This document shows, piece after piece, positions 36,169 to 48,700 of a DNA stretch of 64,000 bases. Within the stretch, counting starts at the first letter, position 1. Every line of letters starts with the position of its first letter. This DNA comes from Stenopsyche tienmushanensis (lineage: Eukaryota > Arthropoda > Insecta > Trichoptera > Stenopsychidae). Under the pieces are notes generated by a model. The model made no database searches and was not told the DNA's origin. It saw only the letters and a program-made list of their open reading frames with translations. Made by a program: the position numbers and the translations under genes. Location of the stretch: positions 248,001 to 312,000 of the forward strand of contig WACJ01000008.1 in assembly GCA_008973525.1 (NCBI GenBank), written 5' to 3'.

Positions 36169-39100
36169 ATGACTCCAATTGACGAATTGATTGAACCGTC
36201 GGATGCAAATTATTCATTAAACAGTACACCGTCGATTATCCATAACTTAAGGTTTGTAATATAAACTTTATCATTATTATTAGACGTCTTAATCCGAAAC
36301 GTCGTCGAAATATGATCGATGTTCTTGTTTATTTTGCAGTGGGCGTTCAGTTGAATCGTACCTAAATCATTCTTTATACTTCCAAGATGGTCTACGAACT
36401 GTCGATTTCGTTTTGGTTTGGGAATCTGATAAAGCCTCAAATATTCACAAGGTTCACCGAGCCATTTTTGAAAAAGGATTGCTCCACGAAGGCTTACAAT
36501 TGGAGACAGAACCGACGCAAGACGGACTAAATGTAGTCAAGGTAAGAGCGTCTTTGCATCGATAACATCAAAATATGTTAAACAATACCATTTCAATTTG
36601 TAGATACACGCACCGAGAAATGTCTTAAAGAGATATATTGGCATTTTAAAACTGAGAATGCCAATGAAAGAGGTAATAAATATTGCACATTTTTAAATCA
36701 AAATATAATTTATATTAATATTTTCATATTTATCTATTAAATGTAGGAACTTTGTAAAGTCGAGAAGAGTATGCGGTATACTGCTCTCCTTATTGGTTCC
36801 ATGTTTGCTCCTCGTAACGTGCGTATGTTTCAATTATACGACTTTTAGAAAGTCATCATGAAAATTTATATTGCAATGAAGAATATTTCATTTTAGTTAC
36901 CGCCGTTCAATAAGGCCACTATGAGAAAAAAATATTTCAACAATGCTGAAAACGGTTGTTTCCACTGTTTAACTAAGCATATCAAAGTCAACAATGATAA
37001 ATTTCCACAAAAAGGACATCGTTTCACTGCTATTTATTCACGCGATCAAGAATATTTGTGAGAATATTCATATTTTTTATTATATCATAAGCTATATTTG
37101 ATGCTTAACGTGTGCTTTTTTTCAGAAAACAATATTACTAAAAGTAAATACGATTACTTCATATTTTATGAATGAAATATATTACTATTAATTATAATAA
37201 TAGCGTAATAAAACTATTTTTTATTGTAAGATTTGATTTAGAATCGCCTGAATTCTGGTCCGGTGCCGTTTCATCGCTTATAGTTCAATTCATATTGGAT
37301 AGGCAAACATTTTCTGGAGGTTCGACCGAAGACTTTTCCTTCGGGATCGAAAGACTCATCCAAAATAAAATTTACAGCGCTGCATATCCTTTGCACGATG
37401 TAAAACGCTATATATTAATATATATTATAATTTAGTAATGCGTTATTTTAACGCTTACATCTTTTTTATTCAGGGAAGCATTAAAACACAAGGATCTCTC
37501 CGACAACTTTTAAGCACCGAATGGGCCTCAATTAGGAAATTTTATAAATACCAACCATTGGATTATATCAAAAAATATTTTGGCGTCAAAATAGGTAAAT
37601 CGACAATTGAAAATATTATCTCACTTGCTTGAATATGATCAATTATTTTGTTTTTAGCTCTATATTTTACATGGTTGGGATTTTATACGTTCATGCTTAT
37701 ACCGGCCGCTCTTGTCGGTTTAATGTGCTTCGTTTATTCAATTACTACGCTTCAAAACAACGAACCTAGGTTTGTCGTATCAAATTCAGGAAATGTTTAT
37801 TCATGCAATAATTAATATAAATCCAATTTAACTCGTATAAACATTTTTGTATTACAGTGAGGATATCTGTAATGATAATACGACTATAACGATGTGTCCG
37901 TTATGCGATCGTTGGTGCGACTACTGGGAGATCAAAGAGACGTGTTTTCATTCAAGAATGTCCTACCTATTCGATAATAATACAACCGTCTTCTTCACTG
38001 TATTTATGAGCATTTGGGGTATAAATTTTGAATTTAATTTCATCGCTTCATATCGACAAATAGAATTTTATAAAGTAATATATTTTTAGCTACGTTGTTT
38101 CTTGAATTGTGGAAACGATATTCAGCAGAGATTAATCATCGTTGGGATTTAACAGGCTTTGATGTGCAAGAGGAGCATCCTCGTCCTAAATATCTTGCTC
38201 GACTGTCGCACGTTAAAAAGAAAAAGGCAAGTATTTAAGCTATTCACATTTTAGAAACGCGTATTATTTTGTATGTATATAAATCATGATGTGATTTTAT
38301 AATCTTCAGCTTAACGTAGTCACAGACACATTTGAACCAATCGTACCATTTTGGAAAATGAAAGTTCCCGCAACGCTATTTAGCTTTTCAGTTGTAATCC
38401 TATTGGTATGTATTTAAAAATAATTAATACATGATTATTAATGGAACATAGTAATTTTTAATTTTAAATTTGCAGGTAATTTTGGCTTTGGCTACGGTAT
38501 GGGGTGTAGTCCTTTATAGAATGTCCATTATCGTTGCATTATCAGTTCAAGGAGAATCCGATATTACTAGTTATGCCGTATTATTCACAACTGCAACTGC
38601 CGCTTGTATCAATTTGGGTTTGATATGCATTTTCAACTGGGTAATGCTTGCAAATATATAATATTCTTATTGCTTTAGGATATTTTTAATACACATAAAT
38701 TAATTATTTTTAGATTTATACTTGGTTAGCTGAAAAATTAACAGAAAAAGAACTTCACAGAACACAGACTGAATTTGAGAATTCGCTCAGTCTCAAAATA
38801 TATTTATTGCAGTTCATCAATTACTACGCTTCAATATTTTACATTGCATTTTTTAAAGGAAAGTTTGTAGGACGGCCTGGACAATACAATCGTTTATTTG
38901 GAATCAGACACGAAGAGGTATATAATCTTTTATTGCAGTAATTTAATATCATTATAAACTAGAAAGATTAATATTACACATTTTAGTGTGGTCCAGGTGG
39001 TTGTTTAACAGAATTATGTATTCAATTAGCCGTTATAATGCTTGGACAACAAGCAATATATGCCATTTTAGAAATATCCATGTCTGCTATGCATCGGCAG

Positions 39101-41509
39101 TACATTTTTCTTTGCAAATGGTGGAACTCTCCAAAAACCATGTGAGTATTTATCTCAATATGGAGTCTTTCAATAGGGGCGCTTGAAATTTGTTAGATTA
39201 TAATGCCATGTTGTTAAAGTAGCATCGATCAAATTTATTGTGAATTGTTCAGTAGTATATGACAAATCATCATGGAAGATTATAGCGTTTAATAACGTGT
39301 GCAAATCAATCATAAAAATTTATTTTCAAAATCAGTGCACAAAAAATTGGTACACCATTTGAAATTTTGAATAATTCTGAACCTCATATCTATTATATTT
39401 CATATCAATATTCTATTATTAAAGTCGAGTTGTAGTAAATACATCATGGTAAAGGAAAAGTTAGAAGAGGCCGTATGAGCTGCCAAGATGAAGGTCGATC
39501 AAATGAAGTAACCGCCCCAGAAATGATGAATAAAATCCACAAAATGGTATTGGATGACCATCGACTGTAAGTGCACGAGCTAATAGACCTTTCAAAAAAT
39601 GTTGTACGTCGTATATTGACTGAAAATTTGGACATGAGAAAGCTGTGCACAAGATGTGTGCCGCGTTTGCTCACAATGGAACAAAAAAAGCGTTGTGATG
39701 ATATTTCAATCGATGTTTCACAGCAATAAGGTCGAGCTTTTGCATCAATTCAGGATGAAACATGGGTCCATCGCTTCACATCTGAGACAAAGGAACATGG
39801 GGATCCTCCTCTGACCCGAGCTATTCATTGGTCCTATTGTAACTTAAAAATATTTAGATTCTATAATTTAAAACTAAAAAACTAGCCAAGATAACAGCAT
39901 AAATTAGCAAAATAGATAAATATATAGTTTTTATAAGTCTAGACCCGTTTACAACCTCATTTAGCGCGAGCCACCTATGTAAATTAGCCTCTAGGGGAGC
40001 TTCCGTGTTCATACCAATCATAAAAATGCCGCAAAATGCCCTTAAAGTGGCCGCAAGGTCTGTAAGTCCAATCGGTCCGCTTTTCGGACCGCTGATATGA
40101 CAAATGAGCGCCTTACATTCGGATGCCATACCTGAACATGTTGTTTGATGCGGATTTTGATCCAAAAATTGAGTGCATACTTAATACACAACTCGTTTAA
40201 TTTACATTTACAAATCAAGCGTCCTTATTGTATGACCCTATATAAACTATAATATTGTTTTAGTACCAGAAAATAAAATTCAACATCTATTTCAGTTTTA
40301 AAAGTACGCTTCAATGGTTCGAAGATTACAAATTAGCCGAATGGGAATTCAGAATATTATTTTCAGCGTATTTAAAAATGGGTACCAAATATTTTTTTCA
40401 AATTTATTTGCACTATTTGCCAAATATAATAATTATTTAAATATTTTCAGTACTTCAATATGGCTTTGTCACTATATTTGTTGCTGCTTTTCCTCTCGCT
40501 CCTCTATTTGCGTTGATAAATAATATTCTGCAAATGCGGCTCGATGCCAAAAATATGCTTTGGTTGTATCGTAGACCTGTACCGCAACGTGCTAACGGTA
40601 TAGGCGTTTGGTATAGAGTTCTTGATTCCATTGGAAAATTAAGCGTTATCACAAATGTAAATGTCTTTATCTAATAGAATATTTTCTCATTGAGAGTTTA
40701 TATACAAATATACTTCAATTTCAGGGTTTTATAATTGCATTTACGTCGCAATTTATTCCTCGTCTTGTCTACCGTTTTTATTATTCAACGGATGGGACTC
40801 TTCACGGTTATCTAAACCAATCATTATCAGTGTTTGATATCTCTCATTTTGAAGCTGGATCAGCGCCTTACAAAACTGATTATAACGTAACGCATTGCAG
40901 GTAATAACGTCGTTAGGATTATTTATATGAATAATATTTTATATATAAATATAAATTTATGATTTGAAACCTTATATAGATATTCTGATTATCGAGAAGG
41001 ACCTACGTCGTCTGATTCATACGAACATAATACTATTTATTGGCATGTATTGGCAGCTCGATTGGCATTCATTGTAGTTTTTGAAGTAAGATTTAGTTCT
41101 AGATATTCATACTATTTGATTAAATATGTATATTTTTAGTAATCATTTTCAGAATGCAGTTGCATTTGTAATAATAATGGTAAAATTGATGATTCCTAAT
41201 ATGTCATCGGAACTGAAGGGTCGCATCAAAAGAGAAGCATACGTGATAAAAGAACTCATTATTTGTGAAGAGGAGAAAAGAGCAGGTTTTTAATTTACTC
41301 TATAAATATTTTACAATTGATTTATTATATATTTTAGATTTGTGATTCAATATCTTGCTATTGTAGGCTTATTGAAAGATTTGCAAAATGCAGGAGACTT
41401 AGCCGGAATCGAAGGTACACAATTAGAAAAAACAATATCTCATTCAAGTGCAGAATTTAATCACGCCGTAGATGGTATTAATTTAATTTTCAAGGAATCA
41501 GAAGTATAG
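36169..41509 (+). CDS. Anoctamin / TMEM16 paralog with altered calcium-site residues (Ano-2)
   Basis: Exons: 36169-36251, 36340-36541, 36604-36672, 36747-36818, 36897-37057, 37231-37399, 37474-37594, 37658-37769, 37858-38018, 38090-38226, 38310-38405, 38476-38640, 38714-38917, 38987-39141, 40296-40381, 40451-40656, 40725-40900, 40980-41085, 41153-41285, 41367-41509; 918 aa, no stop or frame break. It aligns with Ano-1 through [37 protein letters not shown] and [12 protein letters not shown]. From the 69-nt to the 106-nt exon, 16 consecutive exons have the same length as in Ano-1. The N-terminus is about 140 residues shorter. Against mouse TMEM16A, the TM6 Asn650 position is Tyr (AIYAILEI), TM7 Glu702/Glu705 are Ala and Lys (AYLKM), and TM8 Glu734 is Gln (LQMRLDA); Glu654 and Asp738 remain. 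Direct calcium gating should be weak or lost (inference). The ATG is the first in frame after an AG at 36151. Confidence 0.88.
39378..39465 (+). repeat. Dispersed repeat family A, copy 3 (short)
   Basis: It carries GAACCTCATATCTATTATAT, CATATCAATATTC and AGTTGTAGTAAATACATCATG in the same order as the other copies. The copy stops abruptly where the mariner fragment begins, in the Ano-2 intron 39142-40295. Confidence 0.65.
39470..39830 (+). pseudogene. Mariner transposase fragment in an Ano-2 intron
   Basis: The reading includes [35 protein letters not shown] and, after frame changes, [16 protein letters not shown], which contains the first catalytic Asp box (DETW) of mariner. Frameshifts and stops make it dead. 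Wording is close to the copy at 26425-26725, so both come from one family. Confidence 0.75.
39950..40180 (-). repeat. R1-clade 3'-end repeat, copy 2
   Basis: The minus strand reads [20 protein letters not shown] then [13 protein letters not shown], parallel to the C-terminus at 51493-51846. The copy is truncated on both sides and lies in the Ano-2 intron before the 86-nt exon. Confidence 0.55.
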
Positions 41510-42270
41510 AACTATCTAATACTATATTTATGACTATAAATAAATAATATAAGTATGAAATTATCTTAATAAGACTCGGTATTTGCTTATGGAAATTATA
41601 TTACATTAAAATCTACTTGTTTCTATAAATAAATGTCGTTTCTTATTTGCACAAAATCAAAGGTAATGAATATTTATATGCATATTTTTGTTGCTTCCGT
41701 TATAGATTTGAACAAAATGTAAAATCACTTTTAAAAAATGTACATATTTATACTTACAAACTTAGAAAACCTTGTATGTGATATTACGGTTGTGAAATTT
41801 TTATCCGTTATTATAATAATTCTAAAACCATCTTTATTATCTATAACTTTGTATTATGTACAATTTTTTTTAATATGTAAAATGATCTAAATCTGCTCAA
41901 AAATTGTGAAAAATGTTGATAAACATCATATATGGATACATTTTTATTATAAATTCTATGAATAATTAATTAAACAAGGATAATAAATGTAGTTATTCAT
42001 AGGTTTACAAATTTATTTTCAATCCAACGGCTGAGAATTTCATATTTATGCGTAATAATGTCAACAATCAACTATAACAAATGTAAATAATAAATTATAA
42101 ATACAAGTCATTGAAGAATAAAAAATGTTAAGACATAATAAGTCCGACATTCCGATATCTTCAATTCCACAGGATAATTTACCGAAGCGTTCAAGCAACA
42201 TAGTTTTTATGCACTCTTGCAAGACGTTGTATAATATTCAACAATTAAAATAGTTTCAAGATGTGCAATT
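41510..42270. other. Convergent 3' region between Ano-2 and GMC-A
   Basis: The two genes end facing each other. The 760 bp are AT-rich and hold both 3' UTRs. No gene or clear repeat is seen. Confidence 0.5.
41539..41544 (+). terminator. Likely poly(A) signal of Ano-2
   Basis: AATAAA lies 29 bases after the Ano-2 stop codon; the following bases repeat the motif in an AT-rich context. This is a position-based call. Confidence 0.35.
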
Positions 42271-44738
42271 TCAAGACCATGTTCTTTTGAGTATATCGGC
42301 AAGCTTTTCAGCAATCATCACAACGGGAGCGTTCGTGTGTCCCGATAACGGTATAGGTATCACGCTGGCGTCTGCTACTCTAAGTCTGTCCACGCCGTAT
42401 ACCTTGAGAAGGTTGTCGACGACCGCATGAGGATCAGTTGGAGGACCCATTTTACAAGTGCCCGCCTGCTCGTATATCGACATTCCCAACGTTCTTGCGG
42501 CACATTCCCAGTAATCATCGGATCCGAATGGATACACGTTGCATACGGGGAAAGGCTTTTTGTATAATTTGGCTCCGAATTTTTTGAACGCTTTAGTTTT
42601 GGACATCTTGACGGCATATTTAATACCTTCCACCAACGTATGCAAATCATGCCTGTCGTTAAAGTAATAGTGATGGAATTCAGGCCAGTGGAACGGATTT
42701 TTGCTCTTCAATTTGATGAAACCTCTTGATTTTGGATGCAAAACTACGGGAAAAATAGAGAAGCATTCTTTTTCTATTATTTTGCCGTAAGCGTCGTGAT
42801 AAAATGAGTCTGATATTCTTGCAGCTTTTCGTATGACGTTGCTAGAGCCCGCTGTTAGTCCTCCGGGCACGAATAACAATTCCATATCTGGATATTTGAC
42901 TGCCTCTTCGGAGACATTGGATTTGATGAAGCCTATTCCTTCAACACCGGCTGGCACTGTGAATGGTCCTTTGCTGTGGTGTAGCCAAGATGCGAAGTTT
43001 TTCAAATTGAGAACAGAGCTTTCGATGATGCTGTGTCCAGTAGAATTTGAAAGGAATACGAGACCCGGGTATGTAAGATGGTCGTGTAAATTTTCTCCCA
43101 CGCTCAGATCTTGTATAACGTTTATGCCCAATTCGCTTAGAGCTCGCTTTGGTCCAATTCCAGACAGCATAAGAAGCTGAGGAGTGGATAAAGCACCGGC
43201 TGATAAAATAATTTCCTTCCTGGCTTTAACTTTGAATTTCAATTTGTTTCTTACGTATTCAACGGATTTGGCCGTTCTACTTTTTTTGCCAATATTTATT
43301 TTAATCACTCTACTATAGGGGAGTATATGTAAATTCTTTCTATTTCTGACTGGATATAGAAAAGCTCTAGCTGTGCTTTGTCTTTTACCGTTGTGAATAT
43401 TTGCTTGAACGTAAGAAAATCCAAGCTTATTTCCTTCGTTATAATCAACTTTTTCATGTCCGTGCTCTTTAGCAGCCTTGAAAAATGCAGCACTGAGAGG
43501 AGTTCTATAAAAACACATCGAGATATTAAATTTGTTGTATATTATAATATAAAGACCTTATTTAAATATTTCATATTTATAGAAGCAACATAAGTTGATG
43601 GTCATCTAACGTCTTCTGGCGTGTATCTGGAATATCATTATGATAGTTCAAAAACACGCCAGAACATAACTATTAAATTATTCAGATGTGTTAGATGACC
43701 TTCAATTTATGCTACCAGTTCTTGATATATTACCTATAAGGGGCATATTCGACGCTCAATAATCCATGCTTATTATGATACTTTGATTTATCAATTCCCT
43801 TCAAATTTGCTCGCTCTGATTTCAAAAAGTAAGGCAACACCTCTTCATATGACCTGGAATTTAAATATGTATTGATTTTGTATTTAAAAATAATATCAAA
43901 ATGATCAAATATTTACCATCCTGGATTTCCAGCTTGCGCTATTCTGTCCCAGTCTATTCTATGACCGCGTGTATAAATCATATAATTTATTATTGAACTT
44001 CCACCAATTCCTTTACCTCTAGGCCATGGACATTTATGCTCATCCATACCTTAATTTTAAACATAGAATATCATATTATTAAAGTATTTTTTAATTGAAA
44101 TAATTTGTTATGTGATGTGAATACCTCTGCATTGTCCATCGTGTTTTTCAGCTCTAAATCCCCAATTGAAATCTGTACTCTGGAAATAAGGAGCGAGCAA
44201 AGGAACTTCTGAAAGTATAAGTTCAGCTCCTCCGGCTTCTAAGAGTAAAACTGACCATTTTCCATGTTCGCTTAGTCTGCTAGCCAGAACACTGCCGGCA
44301 GTTCCTCCTCCAACAATCACAAAGTCGTATTCCTTCAGTGCATGTCCTAAAACGTGCATTCGATTTTACAATTGGATATTCAAATGTGTGTTACTTCGAC
44401 ATCATTCGAAGTACAAAAGTTATCTATCTTACACCTGAAGGTTGAGGATAATGATGTCTCAAGAAATCGAATGGATCGCCAAAATTGAAAGGCACATAAT
44501 TGTGTGCAGCACTTTGTTTCAGCATATCAATCAATGGCAGCTGAATATATGGAAGAAATCTCGGTGGACGACTTTTCGAAGCTTCCTTCTCTTCTTCGCC
44601 TTCTTCATACTCTGTATATACCCCCTCGGGCTTCAAAAACTCGGATCCTTCAGATAAATCAACTTTGAATCCAGCATCATCACTCGCAGCACACACGAAT
44701 TGTCCACACAATAAAGCAATACAGCAGAGCTTGAACAT
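42271..44738 (-). CDS. GMC oxidoreductase (glucose dehydrogenase-like), GMC-A, Glu at a catalytic His position
   Basis: Secreted FAD-dependent oxidoreductase. Exons in transcript order: 44738-44435, 44346-44125, 44049-43917, 43853-43734, 43504-42271; 670 aa. It begins with a signal peptide ([19 protein letters not shown]) and an acidic spacer ([10 protein letters not shown]). The FAD-binding fold follows ([19 protein letters not shown], then VLLLEAGG), then GMC signature 1 ([20 protein letters not shown]) and signature 2 ([19 protein letters not shown]). The C-terminus has [24 protein letters not shown] and [19 protein letters not shown]. In glucose oxidase the residue before x-x-GTC is the catalytic His516; here it is Glu (YEQAGTC). 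The second active-site residue (His in SGHTN) is kept. The substrate is unknown, and the altered pair makes ordinary alcohol oxidation doubtful. Splice sites and phases match GMC-B exactly. Confidence 0.9.
43584..43713. mobile_element. 130-bp MITE-like inverted repeat in GMC-A intron 4
   Basis: The left arm GCAACATAAGTTGATGGTCA(TCTAAC) faces the right arm whose complement is AGCATAAATTGAAGGTCA(TCTAAC); a second pair, TCTGGCGTGT and ACACGCCAGA, lies inside. The form suits a small non-autonomous DNA element. It lies close to the splice donor at 43734. Confidence 0.6.
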
Positions 44739-45731
44739 TTTGAGAGTTGAAAAAGTTCGATCACCAGATAAAAATTGGCATCGTGCACTATAAATTTACT
44801 TCGTGAAGCTGCGTGCTTCAATTACGCCGGTCGGACGAGTTGTTTTTGATAAATTTGAATAGTATCGAATTTATATTAGAAATGACCTCGGTACAATTTC
44901 TTTTTTTATGGTGTCAAATCCAATTTCCTGATGGCCTTGATTTATGAATCTTTCGGTTGCGTACCTTAAGATTTGTCACAATTTTAACAGGCCTTGCTGT
45001 CGAATTTGAATCTTTCGAAATTCGCCAACTTCTTAATCGATCATCGAAACATGCGATCATTAAGATAAACTTGTTCTTCGCCGTGGCATTGGTTTCGATA
45101 ATTTCATACGAAAAAAGTGCATGATATACACACAGTTGTCCCTCGGTTTACACGGTTCAACAAGTCACCGTGTAAATCGATCGATTCAATCTTCTGTATA
45201 TTATTGAAGTAGAAATGAACGAACAAACGAAGCTCTCCTTTTTCAGAAATATTCAGACAGTGTCTCTATTATTTGTTCATAATATGATCATTTTCCATAT
45301 ATTTCACATATACACCCCTACCGCCCATTATGAAAGCTTGAACGCCCACTAGTGGGCGATAGAAACAAGGTTGACTACTACTGGTTTAGAGCAATAAGGA
45401 AGCTTCTTTAATTTCGCAAATTCCTATTAATTGCTATTATATTTAAACAATCCAGAATATTAAATATCTGGAAACAGTAAATGGATTTTCATCCACATCA
45501 TCCAGTATCTTTTGCTAAGAAAATTTATATTAACCCTTTAATTAGTGAGTTAAACATAGTTGCTATATTCTTATGTCCATCATTTATCATCCACACAAAT
45601 CCACATTCTCTCAGAACCGCGTAGCGTGAGTCAATCTTGTATATCAATAGCACTGTTAATAGCACACAATATTCGTTCATTGAAATCAATTAATTTGGCC
45701 CAATCGATACAATAGCGTTTAAAATAGAATC
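44739..45731. other. Upstream region of GMC-A
   Basis: This should contain the GMC-A promoter. At 45140-45180 the words CCTCGGTTTACACGG and CACCGTGTAAATCG face each other, a small inverted repeat that may be the remnant of a pogo-type MITE. Nothing else is recognised. Confidence 0.4.
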
Positions 45732-45732
45732 G

Positions 45733-45773
<41 letters not shown>

Positions 45774-48700
45774 TTGGAGGTTGTGACCTTAGGGCCAATG
45801 CCTCCCTGATTGTACATGGTTGGTCATTAATGACCACAATTGTTATTATTTACATTATTTTGAAAAAGCTATATAATACAGCGTCTTAAAGATACAATAG
45901 AAAATATATACAAAAAAAGATTATACAAATAAAATATAAAAATGAAATATTAAAAGAATAAAACATGCATGTAAAGAATATATAAAAATAAAATAAAGTA
46001 ATAAAAATAAAAACATATGTAAAGATAATAATAAAAGATTTAAAGATAACATTATTTTGGAATTTTGATACGTAGTTTAGACTAACCGATACCCTTTTTT
46101 GGGTATCGGAATCTGCGTATGTTCCTTGTGACCTTAACACCAAGTATCGCCTTCGGGCGGCGATTCAAGCTGCTCGAGTAGGAAGATAGGGAATTTATGA
46201 TGGGATTTGGTACCTTTTTTAGGGAATCAAAGAAATTGGTAGAAAGGTACTCAATGTGATCTTTGATGGGAGGGATGTTTGCTTCGTATTGAAGTTGGGA
46301 GTTCCGGAGATACCAGGGAGCTCCAAACGCTCGTCTTATAGCAATGCTTTGTAATGTTTTCAATTTGCGATTGTCGCTCTGCCGGTATCCCCAGACTGGA
46401 GAGGCGTAGGTCATGATGGGACGTATGAGGGATTTGTATAAGAGCAATTTGTTCCTGATGGACAACTTGCTCTTAATACATAGGATGGGCTTTAAGGCGG
46501 CTAAGGCTCCGCGAGCTTTTTTGGTGACACTGTCAATGTGCGGAGCCCAAGTGAGTCTTGAGTCGAAAATTGCTCCGAGGTATTTGGTCTGTTTGACCCA
46601 TGGGATGGTTCCTGATGGGAGGGTGAGAGGAATTTGATGGGATTTTTTCTTCTTCGACAACCCCATGGCGAACAGCACCGCCGCGCTCTTTTTGGCATTT
46701 ACCGTTATTCTCCACCTAGAGTTCCAGACGCTTAGCAAGTCTAATTGAGATTGCAAGCGCCTGCAAATCAAGTTCATATCGGTCGACTGCGACATTATGG
46801 CGGTGTCGTCCGCGTAGAGAGCGATCGAATCAGAAGGATGATCGGATTTGGGAATATCGCTGGTGTATATGGAAAATAATATAGGGGCGAGAATGGATCC
46901 TTGGGGGACACCCGCGGATATGGGACGGATATTTGAAAGGATGGAGACATTTTTGGCGCGAAAAGAACGTTCGGAGAGGTAACTATCAATTATGCGGATT
47001 GTGGAGTCGCGGAATCCGGCGGAGAGGAGTTTGTACAGCAGTCCTTCGTGCCAGACCTTATCGAAGGCTTTGGCAACGTCTAGGAAGACGATACCCGTAC
47101 CCATTTTCGTCTCCATGCCCTCGTGTATGAATTCGGTGACACGGAGGAGCTGGTGTACGGAGGAGTGAGCCCTGCGGAAGCCGAATTGTTCGCAGGGGAG
47201 GACATTGAGGGATTTTGCTTCAGATTCAATGCGTGACAGAATTGTAGCTTCGAGGATTTTGCCTGGAATGGACAACAGACTAATGGGTCGGTAGGAGGTT
47301 GGATCATAATCACACGAATGTGGCTTGCGTATAAAAATTGTATTGGCAGTCTTCCAGCCGGTCGGGAAGTGATTAAATCGTAGGCAAGAGTTGATTATCC
47401 TAAGCAGTGCGGAGAAGCCGGTATTGGGGAGAAGTTTAACTGCTAAAGGGGGAATATTATCTGGGCCAGGGGATTTTTTATTATTTAGTGTTTTTATAAA
47501 TCGCGCAAGCTCCCCGGGGGAGGAATAAGGAATTTGTGTAGATAGAGGGGAGAATCGGAAGGAGCGAACCGTCTCGTAGACGACACGATCAGTATCCGGG
47601 TCTGTCGGCGAATCTAGTGGTGAGCACTGCGCTTGCAGACTATCCGCGAAGACGTTCGCAATGTCTTGCTCAGAGTAAACAAAGTTACCTTGCGGATCTT
47701 TGAGAGGAGCAATTTTGCTATGTGGTCTTTTGAGGGACTTAGCAAGTTTCCAGATGGAGTTGTCTTGGGTGGACAATCGGGAGATTTTTTTATCCCATCT
47801 GGCATTCCTGAAGTTGAGAACAGCCGTTTTGACTTTAAATTCTAAGTTATTGAGCAGAACTTTAGACTGAGGGTCACGATATATTTGCCAAATTTTTCTA
47901 GCTCTGTTTTTTTCCCTGATAAGGGATTTTATGTTATGTGGGAGATCTAGACGGTCCCTATAGTTTGGGGTGGAATCGTGTGAAGCACTTTGAATGGCGG
48001 AATTAATTTGATAAGTGAATTTATTAACTGCAGTCTCAATATCTGATATTGAGTGCAATGCTTCAGGAAGTTTGATGGTTGTAGATATAGCCTTTTTATA
48101 TGTTTCCCAATTGATGGATTTTTTAGGTTCCATAAAGAAGATATTTGCGTCTAAAGAGATATCAATAATGATAGGGTCGTGGTCTGAGGAGAGATCGCTG
48201 ACAACTTGAATATTGTAGTTCCATTTATTTTTGAAATTTTTAACTATAGCTATGTCTAAGATATCATGGACTCCACGGTGTCCGAAATGAGTGGGGGCGC
48301 CAGGATCCCAGATTTCTATTGCGGGATTACTTTGCACGTAGTCGTATAAGATTTTGCCGTTAGAGTTTTCGCGTATGCAATTCCAGCTGTGATGTTTGGC
48401 GTTCATATCTCCCGCAATGATCGTGGGGATTTGGGAGTCATTGAAGAGAATGTCTAGATCACCTGTGGGCAATGTGAGCCTATTTGGGGGATGATAGACC
48501 GATATTATTCTGAGAAGCGCAGTATTTCCCAGCACCAGATCCGCCGCAGATGCTTCGACGTTGATAAGCTGTGGAATGTTAATTTTGTAGTGTTTTATGT
48601 TATTTTTAATGTAGATGAGAGTGCCTCCATGACTGCCGTAGTGTCGGTTGGAGTGAATGTGTGAGAAGTTAATAATTTTTGGGGGCTCATATTTTAAATG

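Noticed and set aside
36169..41509. Ano-2 as a pseudogene because of its changed ligands
   Set aside because: All exons are open, splice sites are normal and sixteen exon lengths equal those of Ano-1; decay would have left indels.
45140..45185. Small facing words upstream of GMC-A as a regulatory operator
   Set aside because: The form (CCTCGGTTTACACGG and complement) is better explained as a leftover MITE end.
45732..45771. Homopolymer T run as a microsatellite
   Set aside because: It sits exactly at the 3' end of the minus-strand jockey element and is its poly(A) tail.
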